Positions 1 through 7,429 of a DNA stretch of 41,697 nucleotides are shown here, piece after piece. The notes under the pieces were generated by a model that saw only the letters and a program-made list of their open reading frames with translations, was not told the origin of the DNA and did not search any database. The position numbers were made by a program, and so were the translations under genes. The DNA comes from Collinsella sp. An2. Lineage in GTDB: Bacteria; Actinomycetota; Coriobacteriia; Coriobacteriales; Coriobacteriaceae. How positions within the stretch are numbered: the stretch's first letter is position 1; each line of letters begins with the position of its first letter. Location of the stretch: the NCBI RefSeq assembly GCF_002160065.1, contig NZ_NFJW01000017.1, positions 1 to 41,697 on the forward strand, read 5' to 3'.

Positions 1-360
1 GAATCCTACACCTGCGGGGACGCGTCCGGAAGGCCGCCCGCAAGGGCGCGCCCCCGTCGCGCTAGGTGCGGAAACGCCCTGATCGCTCAAAGCGTTTCGC
101 TGAGGTTGAAAATCAACCGAAACCACGCTGAGCGCCGGGACGAACGATGTCGGGGACAAGTTGCCCGACGTACGATCGGGCTTGAGGCGCAGACGCAGAA
201 TGCTACGACGCGCGCTGTGGGGCTGGCACGCAAAGGAGACGGGCGCCGCTCTAACATCGCACATGCGCACCACGTCTACTATATATAAGTGTACGTGAGA
301 CTCACCCGCGCGCGGCTCTGCCAGGCACCGCGCGGACGATACAGGGAAGAGGGGCATGCC
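1..360. other. Window edge, no confident gene
   Basis: No convincing complete gene is seen. One plus frame (3-65) stays open from the window edge and ends with a basic tail and a TAG stop at 63-65, so it could be the last 20 residues of a gene that lies outside; composition alone does not prove it. Another frame stays open to 288 but is arginine-rich and looks like chance in GC-rich DNA. An AT-rich run at 280-289 could hold a -10 element for the next gene, but no good -35 box is visible. Confidence 0.3.
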
Positions 361-873
361 ATGCGGAAGATGCGACTGGCGAAACGAGAGCTGCGAGAGC
401 AGGAACAGCTGCGAGAGATTGTCGACACCTGCCAGACCGTGCGCGTAGGCTACAGTGACGATGAAGGCATGGCGATCGTGCCCATGAGCTTTGGCTACGA
501 ATGGACCGGGGACGACGCAGAAGCGAAGCACCTCGTGCTGTGGCTTCATTCCGCGGGCGAAGGACGAAAGGCGGATGCCTTCTCGCGCAACGGCGAGGCC
601 GGCGTGCCCGTGGCAATCGAAATGGATATTGAAGACGGACTCATCACCGGCGATTATAGCTGCGCCTATTCTTACGCCTACCGCAGCATCATGGGCGCGG
701 GCACGATTCGTCCCGCGGTGACGGTGGACGAGAAACGGCACGGCCTCGACCGCATCATGGAGCACCTGGCGCCCGGGTATCCCACGGGCTATTCCGATGA
801 AGCGCTCGAGCGTGTCTTCGTGTGGCGCGTTGACCTCGACCACATCACCGGAAAGCAGCGTGCCCCGAAATAG
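361..873 (+). CDS. NimA-like pyridoxamine 5'-phosphate oxidase-family protein
   Basis: A 170-residue protein of the split-barrel flavin-binding family that includes pyridoxamine phosphate oxidase and the NimA nitroimidazole-resistance proteins. The pattern seen is typical of the NimA branch: an N-terminal basic helix, a VPMSFGYEW segment near residue 42, an HSAGEGRKADAF segment near residue 62, and a YRSIMGAGTI strand near residue 105. These proteins usually bind FMN or a related cofactor and reduce small molecules; the substrate here cannot be told. The ATG at 361 follows a GAAGAGG ribosome site; a GTG at 289 in the same frame would add 24 arginine-rich residues and is unlikely. It stands alone, with a repeat block after it. 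Confidence 0.85.
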   Translation: MRKMRLAKRELREQEQLREIVDTCQTVRVGYSDDEGMAIVPMSFGYEWTGDDAEAKHLVLWLHSAGEGRKADAFSRNGEAGVPVAIEMDIEDGLITGDYSCAYSYAYRSIMGAGTIRPAVTVDEKRHGLDRIMEHLAPGYPTGYSDEALERVFVWRVDLDHITGKQRAPK

Positions 874-940
874 AACGCCCAGCAGAGCACCTAGCAGAAC
901 GCCTAGGGAGGGCGGCTCCGCCATGAGCACTTGCTGGCGA

Positions 941-1034
941 TTCGTCAACGCTCAGTAATGTTCCGGAATCAGCCTCGATTTTGAAGCGAAACTGAGCGTT
1001 GGCGAACAGGGCGGCCGTCGACACTCAGTTTCGC
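941..1034. repeat. Overlapping inverted repeats (two exclusive hairpins)
   Basis: The arm at 941-956 (TTCGTCAACGCTCAGT) is the inverse complement of 991-1006 with one mismatch. The segment 986-996 (GCGAAACTGAG) is also the perfect inverse complement of 1024-1034. Both hairpins use bases 991-996, so they cannot form together. The block lies between a plus gene and the 3' end of rpmE on the minus strand. There is no U-run, so it is not an ordinary terminator. It may be a small dispersed repeat. Confidence 0.6.
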
Positions 1035-1130
1035 CCCACATGCTTCGCTCCACACGCCTCGCTCCACACGTATTACGCGGCGCACCTGATGCCCGGACCC
1101 GTCACCGCGCTCACATTCTCTTCCCTTCTA

Positions 1131-1169
1131 TGCAAAACGCCCTGCATCGCATGAGCGGTGCAGGGCGTT
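1131..1169 (-). terminator. Rho-independent terminator of rpmE
   Basis: A 15-bp stem (1136-1150 with 1155-1169, one G-U pair, loop ATGA) is followed on the minus strand by TTTTGC. It lies 25 bases past the rpmE stop codon, so it fits as the end of that transcript. Confidence 0.75.
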
Positions 1170-1193
1170 GCAGTTCCCGATATGTTGAGAACG

Positions 1194-1628
1194 CTACTCG
1201 GCGGCAGCCTCGGTCTCAGCAGCCTCGGCAGGAGCCTCAGCGGGCTCAGCGGCAGCCTTAGCAGCCTCGGCCTCGGCCTTCTTGGCGGCCTCGGCGGCGT
1301 ACTTCTCAGCACGCTTGGCCTTTTCGGCAGCCTTGGCCTCGCGCTCGGCAGCCTTCTTGGCAGCGGCCTCCTCGGCGGCCTTGGAGCGAGCAGCCTTCTT
1401 GGCAGCCTCGCGCTCGAGGGCGGCCTGAGCAGCGCCACCGAACTTGTCGGCGAAGCGCTGGACGCGTCCACCGGTGTCAACGAACTTCTGCTGACCGGTG
1501 TAGAACGGGTGGCACTCGTTGCAAAGCTCGACGCGGATCTCCGGGACCGTAGCGCGGGTCACGAAGGTGTTGCCGCAGGAGCAGCGAACCGTGCACTCCA
1601 TGTACTCGGGATGGATTCCAGGTTTCAT
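1194..1628 (-). CDS. rpmE: Ribosomal protein bL31 with long Ala/Lys/Glu tail
   Basis: The first 65 or so residues are a normal bL31, a protein of the large ribosomal subunit at the intersubunit bridge. It is the zinc-binding form, with Cys16, Cys18, Cys36 and Cys39, and the [17 protein letters not shown] block. Residues 70-144 are an extra tail made almost wholly of Ala, Lys, Glu and Arg, probably one long charged helix; bL31 is usually 65-90 residues, so the tail doubles its length. The ATG at 1628 follows AAGGAG. The 5' leader has two stable hairpins (see 1651-1699) and the gene ends in its own terminator, so it is likely monocistronic. Confidence 0.95.
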   Translation of the reverse strand: MKPGIHPEYMECTVRCSCGNTFVTRATVPEIRVELCNECHPFYTGQQKFVDTGGRVQRFADKFGGAAQAALEREAAKKAARSKAAEEAAAKKAAEREAKAAEKAKRAEKYAAEAAKKAEAEAAKAAAEPAEAPAEAAETEAAAE

Positions 1629-1650
1629 AGCAGGGACTCCTTATGGTCGT

Positions 1651-1699
1651 GTCCTGGTTACCAATCAGGACGTAAGGCGTCTTGGTTTCCGACCAAGAC
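1651..1699 (-). promoter_or_regulatory. Two-hairpin leader of rpmE, candidate bL31 autoregulatory element
   Basis: On the minus strand the rpmE leader holds a perfect 8-bp hairpin (1699-1692 with 1686-1679, loop CGGAA), a 7-base spacer, and a second hairpin (1671-1666 with 1656-1651) that ends about 10 bases before the AAGGAG ribosome site. Both stems carry similar ends (GTCTTGGT and GTCCTG). bL31 mRNA leaders that bind the protein are known in several bacterial groups, so autoregulation is a reasonable inference but not shown. Confidence 0.55.
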
Positions 1700-1805
1700 A
1701 GAACAAGCCGATAGTGTAGCACACCGTCGATCTTCCTTTGCCGCACGACATTGCGCCACAAAAGGTTCACCAACGCGGCGACTGCTCGGCCGAGAAGTCC
1801 GGCTG

Positions 1806-1903
1806 GCCGCTTCTGCCAGTCGGTTCCGCTCGCCGCTTCCACTCGTCCCCTCCGCCCGCCGCCCGGCTCGCCGCTTCTGCCCGTCGGTTCCGCTCGCCGC
1901 TTC
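1806..1903. repeat. 34-bp direct repeat in a C-rich gap
   Basis: The segments 1806-1839 and 1870-1903 match at 33 of 34 positions and lie 64 bases apart. Shorter pieces of the same words (CTCGCCGCTTC, CCGCCCGCC) fill the rest of 1790-1970. The gap 1700-2234 holds no convincing gene. A TACAAT box at 2066-2071 could be the -10 of the next gene, but its -35 is poor. Confidence 0.6.
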
Positions 1904-2234
1904 TACCCGTGCCGCCAGTCGCCCCCGCCCGCCGCCCCTAGTCGCCCCTGCTCGCCGCTGCACGCGGCGCGCCTTGCCCCCCTCTCTCTCTTAACGCGCC
2001 TTCATATCTGTGTTGCCTGCGTGTGTCGTGATAACGAGGACGAATGAACCGAGCTTAGACGCGGGTACAATGCTGGATACGTGCATCGCTTTCGGCTGGA
2101 GCGACATGGCTCTGCCCCGCAGCACAAGCGCATGCCGCACCTCGCGGGCGAACGGTCGCCCAGCGAGCTCGGGGGCCAGCCGGTCTCCCGGCCCAATCCC
2201 CGCGGGCCCGCCCCGCCAACCAGAAAGGACTTCC

Positions 2235-2522
2235 ATGGCCGACCTCGCCTCGAACCGCATCGTCATCACCGTCCTCGGCAAGAACCGCCCCGGCATCGTC
2301 GCCGGCATCTCGCGCGTCCTCGGCGAGGCCACGGTAGACATCCGCGACATCACGCAGAGCATCATCGAGGACATCTTCACCATGACCATGCTCGCCGACA
2401 TGGGCGACTCCCCGTTGGACTTTACCGAGCTCCAGGAGAAGCTGCAGGCCGCCGGCGACGAGATCGGCGTCACCGTTCAGATGCAGCGCGAGGACGTTTT
2501 CAACTTCATGTATCGCCTGTAA
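2235..2522 (+). CDS. ACT domain protein (UPF0237 family)
   Basis: A 95-residue single-domain protein. The start, with RIVITVLGKNRPGIVAGISRVL, is the typical first strand and helix of an ACT fold, which binds amino acids or other small ligands. The second half (DIFTMTMLADM, then an acidic helix and VTVQMQRED) completes the fold. Members of this family are often next to a PFL-like (UPF0210) gene; here the next gene is citrate synthase, so that partner is missing from the spot. The ATG at 2235 follows AGAAAGGA at a good distance. Function beyond ligand sensing is not known. Confidence 0.85.
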   Translation: MADLASNRIVITVLGKNRPGIVAGISRVLGEATVDIRDITQSIIEDIFTMTMLADMGDSPLDFTELQEKLQAAGDEIGVTVQMQREDVFNFMYRL

Positions 2523-2685
2523 GCCACAGACTCGCAGGCCTCGAGGGACGCGCCGCCATCCGCAGGTAGTAAGCACCGCGCCAAAGCGGCGCGCCTCGAC
2601 ACCGACAATCGGCACACCGCACGAAGCGTCTGCACCGACGCTCGCTTTGTCTTAACCATAGGGATCATCTAGATGGGAGGCAGCT

Positions 2686-4098
2686 GTGATAGATCAGTAT
2701 TACAACCACAGCACCGTATATCAGCGCCATACAACGGACTTTGCTAAATCGCGTCGCCTCTCGCCGGCATCGAAGCGCCTGTACACGGGCGCCTCGATGG
2801 AACCCTATGATGAAGAGCTCTACCGCGAGCATAACGTCAAGCGCGGCCTGCGCAACGCCGACGGATCCGGTGTGGTCGCCGGCCTTACGCGCATCTCCGA
2901 CGTTCACGGATACCGTATAGAAGACGGCGAGTTCATTCCCGACGAGGGCAAACTCACCATTCGCGGCTATGACATCGCCGACCTCATCGACAACGCACAG
3001 GCCGAGGACCGTTTTGGCTACGAAGAGCTCGCCTACCTGCTGCTGACCGGAGCACTTCCCCGCTACGACGAGCTCGAGAGCATCGGCGCGCGCATCGGCA
3101 GCCTGCGCCTGCTGGAGGACGAGTACATCTCGGAGTTTCCTATCGCTACGAAATCCAAGAGCATCATGAACGTGCTTCAGCGCGCCGTGCTGCTGCTCTA
3201 CGCATTCGACGAGACGCCCGACGACACGTCGGCGCCCCATGAGGTAGACGTGGCGCTGTCGCTGCTCGCCCGTTTGCCGCGCATCGCCGCGATCGCCCAC
3301 ATCACGCACGAGGCCGAGACGAGCGGCGTGCGCGTTGTGGTGCCCGCGCCCAACGCGTCGTCCTCCATGGCCGAGGCCATCCTGGAAGTGCTGCGCGGCG
3401 GCCCCGACTTCACCCATGAAGAGGCCATGCTCCTCGACGTCATGCTCATGCTCCACGCCGAACACGGCGGCGGCAACAACTCGACCTTCGCATGCCGCGT
3501 GCTTTCGTCCTCCGCGACCGACGCGTACTCTGCCTATGCCGCAGCCATCGGCTCGCTCAAGGGGCCTCGCCACGGCGGCGCGAACGCCCAGGTCACCAAG
3601 ATGCACGCGGACATTCGCGAGCACGTCGAGCACTGGGACGATGACGACGAGGTTGCAGACTACCTGGCAAAGATCCTGCGCCGCGAGGCCTTCGACCATT
3701 CGGGCCTCATCTACGGCATGGGACACGCGATCTACACGCTCTCCGACCCGCGCGCCCAAATTTGCAAGCGCTATGCGCGCCATCTGGCCGAAGACAAGGG
3801 TCTGGGCGAGGAGTTTGCCCTCATCGAGCGCATTGAGCGGTTGGCACCCGAGGTCATGCGCGACGTGCGCGGCACCACGAAGCCCATCTGTGCCAACATC
3901 GACCTCTACACGGGGTTCATCTACAATATCCTGGGCGTGCCCGAGACCCTCTTCACCCCGCTGTTCGCCGTGGCCCGCATGGCAGGTTGGGCAGCTCATC
4001 GCATGGAAGAGCTCTACGGCGCCCACCGGATCATCCGCCCCGCGTACAACTCGGTCATGGACGACGTCACCTACGTGCCTATCGCCGATCGTCACTAG
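2686..4098 (+). CDS. Citrate synthase (citrate/2-methylcitrate synthase family)
   Basis: This 470-residue enzyme joins acetyl-CoA and oxaloacetate to give citrate. The catalytic set of the family is present: His260 in LHAEHGGGNNSTF, His347 in GMGHAIYTLSDPRA and Asp406 in CANIDLYTGFIYN, with the HGGANAQ loop between. It is the longer type found in gut anaerobes, with about 40 extra N-terminal residues. In a fermenting organism it probably feeds 2-oxoglutarate and glutamate synthesis rather than a full cycle; a 2-methylcitrate role cannot be excluded from sequence. The GTG start at 2686 is chosen because GGGAGG sits 5 bases before it. The HAD gene begins 45 bases after the stop and may be co-transcribed. 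Confidence 0.93.
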   Translation: MIDQYYNHSTVYQRHTTDFAKSRRLSPASKRLYTGASMEPYDEELYREHNVKRGLRNADGSGVVAGLTRISDVHGYRIEDGEFIPDEGKLTIRGYDIADLIDNAQAEDRFGYEELAYLLLTGALPRYDELESIGARIGSLRLLEDEYISEFPIATKSKSIMNVLQRAVLLLYAFDETPDDTSAPHEVDVALSLLARLPRIAAIAHITHEAETSGVRVVVPAPNASSSMAEAILEVLRGGPDFTHEEAMLLDVMLMLHAEHGGGNNSTFACRVLSSSATDAYSAYAAAIGSLKGPRHGGANAQVTKMHADIREHVEHWDDDDEVADYLAKILRREAFDHSGLIYGMGHAIYTLSDPRAQICKRYARHLAEDKGLGEEFALIERIERLAPEVMRDVRGTTKPICANIDLYTGFIYNILGVPETLFTPLFAVARMAGWAAHRMEELYGAHRIIRPAYNSVMDDVTYVPIADRH

Positions 4099-4143
4099 CG
4101 TCGCGTCCTGCCGAGCGAGCCGCATGTAAGAACCAGGACTCCC

Positions 4144-4965
4144 ATGATCGTATTCTCCGACCTCGACGGAACGTTTTTCGACTCGCACAAGCGCATTCCC
4201 GCGCTGAATGCCAAGGCGATGGACGAGCTTGCCGCACGCAGCATAGAATTCGTGCCCTGCTCGGGACGTCCCCTGGCCGGCATCGTTCCCGAGGTGCTGG
4301 AGCATCCGTCGGTGCACTACGCCATCTCAGCAAACGGCGCCGCGGTGACCGACGTTCGCACGGGGATGACGCTGCATCGCATTGACCTGGGGCTTGAGCG
4401 GGCACTCGCCATATACCAGCTTGCCTGCAACCACGACGTGACCTTCGACTTCTTCGCCGACGGCCACGACTACATGTGCCGCGAGCAATACGACCGCCTG
4501 GCCGAGTTCGTGGACGACCCCTATGTGCTCGCCTCCATGCGCACCACGCGTACCCCGTTCGACGGTGACCCCGTGGACTTCGCGTATACGCTAAAGCACA
4601 TCGAGCGCATCGCCATCTACTGGCGCGACCCCGCCGACCGCGACACCCTGGAAGCGCAGATCTCTCAGGATGAAAGCGTCGCCATCGTGCGCTCGTACGA
4701 CACGAATATCGAGGTCTCCGACGTACGGGCCTCCAAGGGATCCGCACTCACGTGGCTCTGCGACCACCTGGGGATTCCCGTTGCCGAGGCCGTCGCGTTT
4801 GGAGACAACATCAACGACATCTCGATGATTGAAGCCGCGGGAACCGGCGTCGCCGTGGCAAACGCCGAGCCCGAGGTTCGCGCCGCTGCCGATGTCATCG
4901 CGCACTCGAACGACGAGGCGGGCGTAGGACGCTTTGTGCTGGAGCAGCTAGGAGCAACGCTGTAG
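4144..4965 (+). CDS. Cof-type HAD-IIB family phosphatase
   Basis: A 273-residue HAD hydrolase of the Cof/YbjI kind, which remove phosphate from sugar phosphates, cofactor precursors or similar small molecules. Motif I is DLDGT at residues 7-11, motif II is the Ser in AISANGAA near residue 60, motif III is the Lys in ASKGSAL near residue 199, and motif IV is GDNINDISM near 220. The C2-type cap lies between motifs II and III. The ribosome site is weak, and its closeness to citrate synthase suggests translation from a shared message. The exact substrate cannot be told. Confidence 0.88.
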   Translation: MIVFSDLDGTFFDSHKRIPALNAKAMDELAARSIEFVPCSGRPLAGIVPEVLEHPSVHYAISANGAAVTDVRTGMTLHRIDLGLERALAIYQLACNHDVTFDFFADGHDYMCREQYDRLAEFVDDPYVLASMRTTRTPFDGDPVDFAYTLKHIERIAIYWRDPADRDTLEAQISQDESVAIVRSYDTNIEVSDVRASKGSALTWLCDHLGIPVAEAVAFGDNINDISMIEAAGTGVAVANAEPEVRAAADVIAHSNDEAGVGRFVLEQLGATL

Positions 4966-5107
4966 ATGCCGCTCTAGAGTGCACGCAGACGCCCCCGGCT
5001 CCCGACGACGAGTGGCCCGTCCGCGGCGCACGCCTCTTTCGACAGGGCCATTCACCCGTGGCGCATGGCCCAGAGGATGCGATTTAAAGGCTCGTGACAT
5101 AGCTCCC

Positions 5108-5258
5108 GAAAAACTCGTTTCGGTTTTATGCAGTTAAAAATCAAAACACCGAGTAGAGGGCCCAATTGCACCAACAAAACCCCTGGATTCGCGGCGTCGA
5201 CACGATGGTCTACTCGTCAAATTGGAAATTAACTGCATAAAAACGAAACGAGTTTTTC
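5108..5258. repeat. MITE-like element with 30-bp terminal inverted repeats
   Basis: The arms 5108-5137 and 5229-5258 are inverse complements at 29 of 30 positions. The arms start GAAAAACTCGTTTC and end GCAGTTAA. Inside lies a second inverted pair (GAGTAGA near 5151 with TCTACTC near 5210). The 151-bp unit has no gene, is more AT-rich than its surroundings, and has the form of a miniature inverted-repeat element. No clear target-site duplication is visible. It could also stop the transcript of the HAD gene. Confidence 0.65.
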
Positions 5259-5314
5259 AATGCCATAAAAAGACCCACTGGAAACGGTTCAAAAAGCCCT
5301 TGATTGCACCACCC

Positions 5315-5498
5315 TGAAGTTACGAGCACGATTCCGAAAATACGAGCACCTTCCCGAAGTTGCGAACACGATTCCAAAATTGATAGAGCTTTTCGTCCAA
5401 AAACACCTTGAAAACAGGGGTGGAATGGCCGAATCGCGCACGTAACTTTAAGCGGGCGTACGCATTTTCAATCGAGCGCACGCAACTTCAAGCAGACG
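5315..5498. repeat. Head-to-head tandem repeat block
   Basis: Three 20-bp units run in tandem at 5315-5334, 5335-5354 and 5355-5374 (core GAAGTTACGAGCACGATTC). After a 55-base centre, at least three related units of 20-24 bp follow in the opposite direction at 5429-5498 (core CGCACGCAACTTCAAGC). The whole could fold as one long imperfect hairpin. No gene is seen in it. It lies just before the C-box of the XRE gene. Confidence 0.6.
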
Positions 5499-5587
5499 CA
5501 TGGAGCGCTACTCGGCTGTGCGCAATATTGACCGACGTGTCTTTCAGGATGGCCAACTCAACGCCATGCGTCCATCCTGCGTTGTAG

Positions 5588-5642
5588 AGACTTATTGTCT
5601 GTAGACCATCTGTCGGCATTCCTGGATATTCCTTCGCGAAGG
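5588..5642 (+). promoter_or_regulatory. C-box-like double operator and promoter
   Basis: Two palindromic sites lie side by side: AGACTTATTGTCT (5588-5600, perfect dyad) and AGACCATCTGTC (5603-5614), separated by GT. This matches the layout of C-boxes of restriction-modification controller genes (GACT...GTC repeated, joined by GT). A possible -35 (TAGACC, 5602-5607) overlaps the second site and sits 17 bases from a possible -10 (GATATT, 5625-5630), as expected if the distal site activates and the proximal site represses. A perfect 12-bp palindrome (5631-5642) covers the likely start of the transcript and touches the ribosome site. Confidence 0.65.
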
Positions 5643-5649
5643 GGTACCC

Positions 5650-5922
5650 ATGAATGTTATTCACGTGTTTGCCAGCAATGTTCGGATGTATCGAAAGCGC
5701 CTCGGCCTTTCGCAGGAGGCGTTTGCCGAAAAATGCGGCCTGCATCGCACCTACATCAGCTCGCTTGAGCGTGAAAAGCGGAGTATCTCACTCAAGAACA
5801 TCCAACTTATCGCCGAGGCGCTCGGCATAGAACCGTATCGCCTCTTCATTGAGCACGACTCTCCCGCCGACCTCGACGCCGAGGACGCCCTGTTTGCCGA
5901 CCGAACCCATAAGCAGCAATAA
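5650..5922 (+). CDS. XRE-family regulator resembling an R-M controller (C) protein
   Basis: A 90-residue protein that is almost wholly one helix-turn-helix domain (residues 6-66). The recognition region HRTYISSLEREKRSISL is very like that of restriction-modification controller proteins, which share RTYIS-x-x-ER and a following Arg. Such proteins are 75-100 residues, act as dimers, and bind a double C-box to control their own gene and the nuclease gene. A matching double operator lies 36 bases before the start. No methyltransferase or nuclease gene is in the window, so this may be an orphan left from a lost system or one that controls a distant target. The ATG at 5650 is preceded by GAAGGGG. 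A general SinR-like role is the main alternative. Confidence 0.85.
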   Translation: MNVIHVFASNVRMYRKRLGLSQEAFAEKCGLHRTYISSLEREKRSISLKNIQLIAEALGIEPYRLFIEHDSPADLDAEDALFADRTHKQQ

Positions 5923-6259
5923 CGCGCCCCGCCTCCGTGGACGGCCCATACAACGACGCCTTTGAATCAGCGAAAACCTACGCTCGCGGCGCCTAACAGT
6001 GCCTCGTCGCATCCTCCTGCGCCGCGCCAACCCGCAGCAAGATACTCTATATTCGTAGAAGCACCATACGTGCCGCCAATCGATCGCGGGGGCACCGAAA
6101 ACCGCACTAACGGCGCTCGTCACTCAAGGCGCGCGGCGTCTGGTCGGGTGTCCCGGCGCTATGGCCCGACGCGCCATCGCCGTGACCGGGCATCCAATCG
6201 CCGCGGCCATCCGCCGCCGGACGCTGCTCGGCGGGCTATTGATAGAGGAGGAACCTGCT
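5923..6259. other. Intergenic gap before the ABC importer
   Basis: No gene is supported. A TATATT box at 6048-6053 could be the -10 of the importer operon, though the -35 is poor. The start-site side is GC-rich with several short inverted words (such as TCGGG with CCCGA near 6148-6172). The THI-box words of a TPP riboswitch were looked for, because the binding protein is of the NMT1 kind, and were not found. Confidence 0.35.
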
Positions 6260-7426
6260 ATGAACCGCATCGGACATACCACCAACGCGGGATCGAGAGC
6301 CATGTCGGTCAGCCAAATGTCGGTCAGTCGACGTGGTTTCGTGATGGGTGGCCTCGGCATCCTCGCCGGGCTGACGCTTGCCAGCTGCACGAACGCCGAT
6401 GACCACAGCGCCGCAGGCTCGGCGCAGGCCGGCTCTGCACCCACAACGTCCGACGCTGTAACCATGCGCATCGGCGCTTTGAAGGGTCCGACCGGCATGG
6501 GCCTTGTCGGTCTCATGGACGCCACGGGCGCGCTCTCCGCGCCCGATAACGACGCAGCGAGCCCGGTGGGCACCGACCCTGCCGGCATCGGAAGCCTTGC
6601 CACGACCTATGAGTTCACCCTCGCCGGATCTGCCGACGAGCTCGCTCCCCGCCTCATCCAGGGAGACCTCGATGCCCTCTGCGTACCGGCGAACCTTGCC
6701 GCGACGCTCTATCAGCGCACCGAGGGCAACATCGTGGTATCGAACATCAACACGCTGGGAGTGCTCGATATCGTGGAGGCCGGACAGACCATCCAGACGG
6801 TACACGACCTGGCCGGAAGGACCATTCATTCTGCCGGACGCGGCTCGACGCCGCAGTATGCGCTCGAGTACATCCTGCGAGCGGCAGGGCTCGAGCCGGG
6901 CACCGACGTCTCGATTGAATGGCACAGCGAGCACGCCGAGTGCCTTGCTGCGCTGCAGGCGGACCCTACCGCGGTGTGCATGCTGCCCCAACCGTTTGCA
7001 ACGAGCGCCCTGTCCAAAGTCGATGGCGCGCGAATTGCCATCGACCTCTCCGAAGCGTGGAATGACGCCGCGGCGAGCGCCGGAAGCGACGCCACCCTTG
7101 TGACGGGTGTAACAGTAGTGCGCCGAGCTTTCGTGCAGGACCACCCCGACGCCGTCGAGGAATTCCTGGACGCCTACGCGCGCTCCGTGGACTTCGTCAA
7201 CGATGACCCCGCAACGGCGGCGCAGCTCATCGAGGCCGCGGGCATCATCGACGCGACGGTGGCGGAGCGTGCAATCCCCTACTGCCACATCGTGTGCACG
7301 CGCGGCGAAACGATGCATAGCGAGCTAGAAGGGTACCTGCAGACCCTCGCGGACGCCGACCCCTCCAGCGTGGGCGGATCCATGCCGGACGACGATTTCT
7401 ATCTGGTCGACGCGACCTCTGCATAG
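6260..7426 (+). CDS. ABC importer substrate-binding lipoprotein (NMT1/SsuA-like)
   Basis: A 388-residue exported binding protein. The N-terminus has a twin-arginine signal (SRRGFV near residue 23), a hydrophobic stretch and a lipobox (LASC, Cys near 40), so it is probably exported folded by Tat and tethered to the membrane. The mature part has the two-lobe fold of the nitrate/sulfonate/thiamine-precursor group: IGALKGPTGMG at the first strand, DLAGRTIHSAGRGSTPQYALEY in the middle, and a C-terminal helical end. The substrate is unknown. The ATG at 6260 follows GAGGAGG. The permease-ATPase gene starts 4 bases after the stop, so the two form one operon. Confidence 0.88.
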   Translation: MNRIGHTTNAGSRAMSVSQMSVSRRGFVMGGLGILAGLTLASCTNADDHSAAGSAQAGSAPTTSDAVTMRIGALKGPTGMGLVGLMDATGALSAPDNDAASPVGTDPAGIGSLATTYEFTLAGSADELAPRLIQGDLDALCVPANLAATLYQRTEGNIVVSNINTLGVLDIVEAGQTIQTVHDLAGRTIHSAGRGSTPQYALEYILRAAGLEPGTDVSIEWHSEHAECLAALQADPTAVCMLPQPFATSALSKVDGARIAIDLSEAWNDAAASAGSDATLVTGVTVVRRAFVQDHPDAVEEFLDAYARSVDFVNDDPATAAQLIEAAGIIDATVAERAIPYCHIVCTRGETMHSELEGYLQTLADADPSSVGGSMPDDDFYLVDATSA

Positions 7427-7429
7427 CCT

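Noticed and set aside
2665-4317. 550-residue minus-strand frame
   Set aside because: It is antisense to citrate synthase and has no recognisable domain or ribosome site.
5923-6259. TPP riboswitch before the importer
   Set aside because: The conserved THI-box words were looked for and not found.
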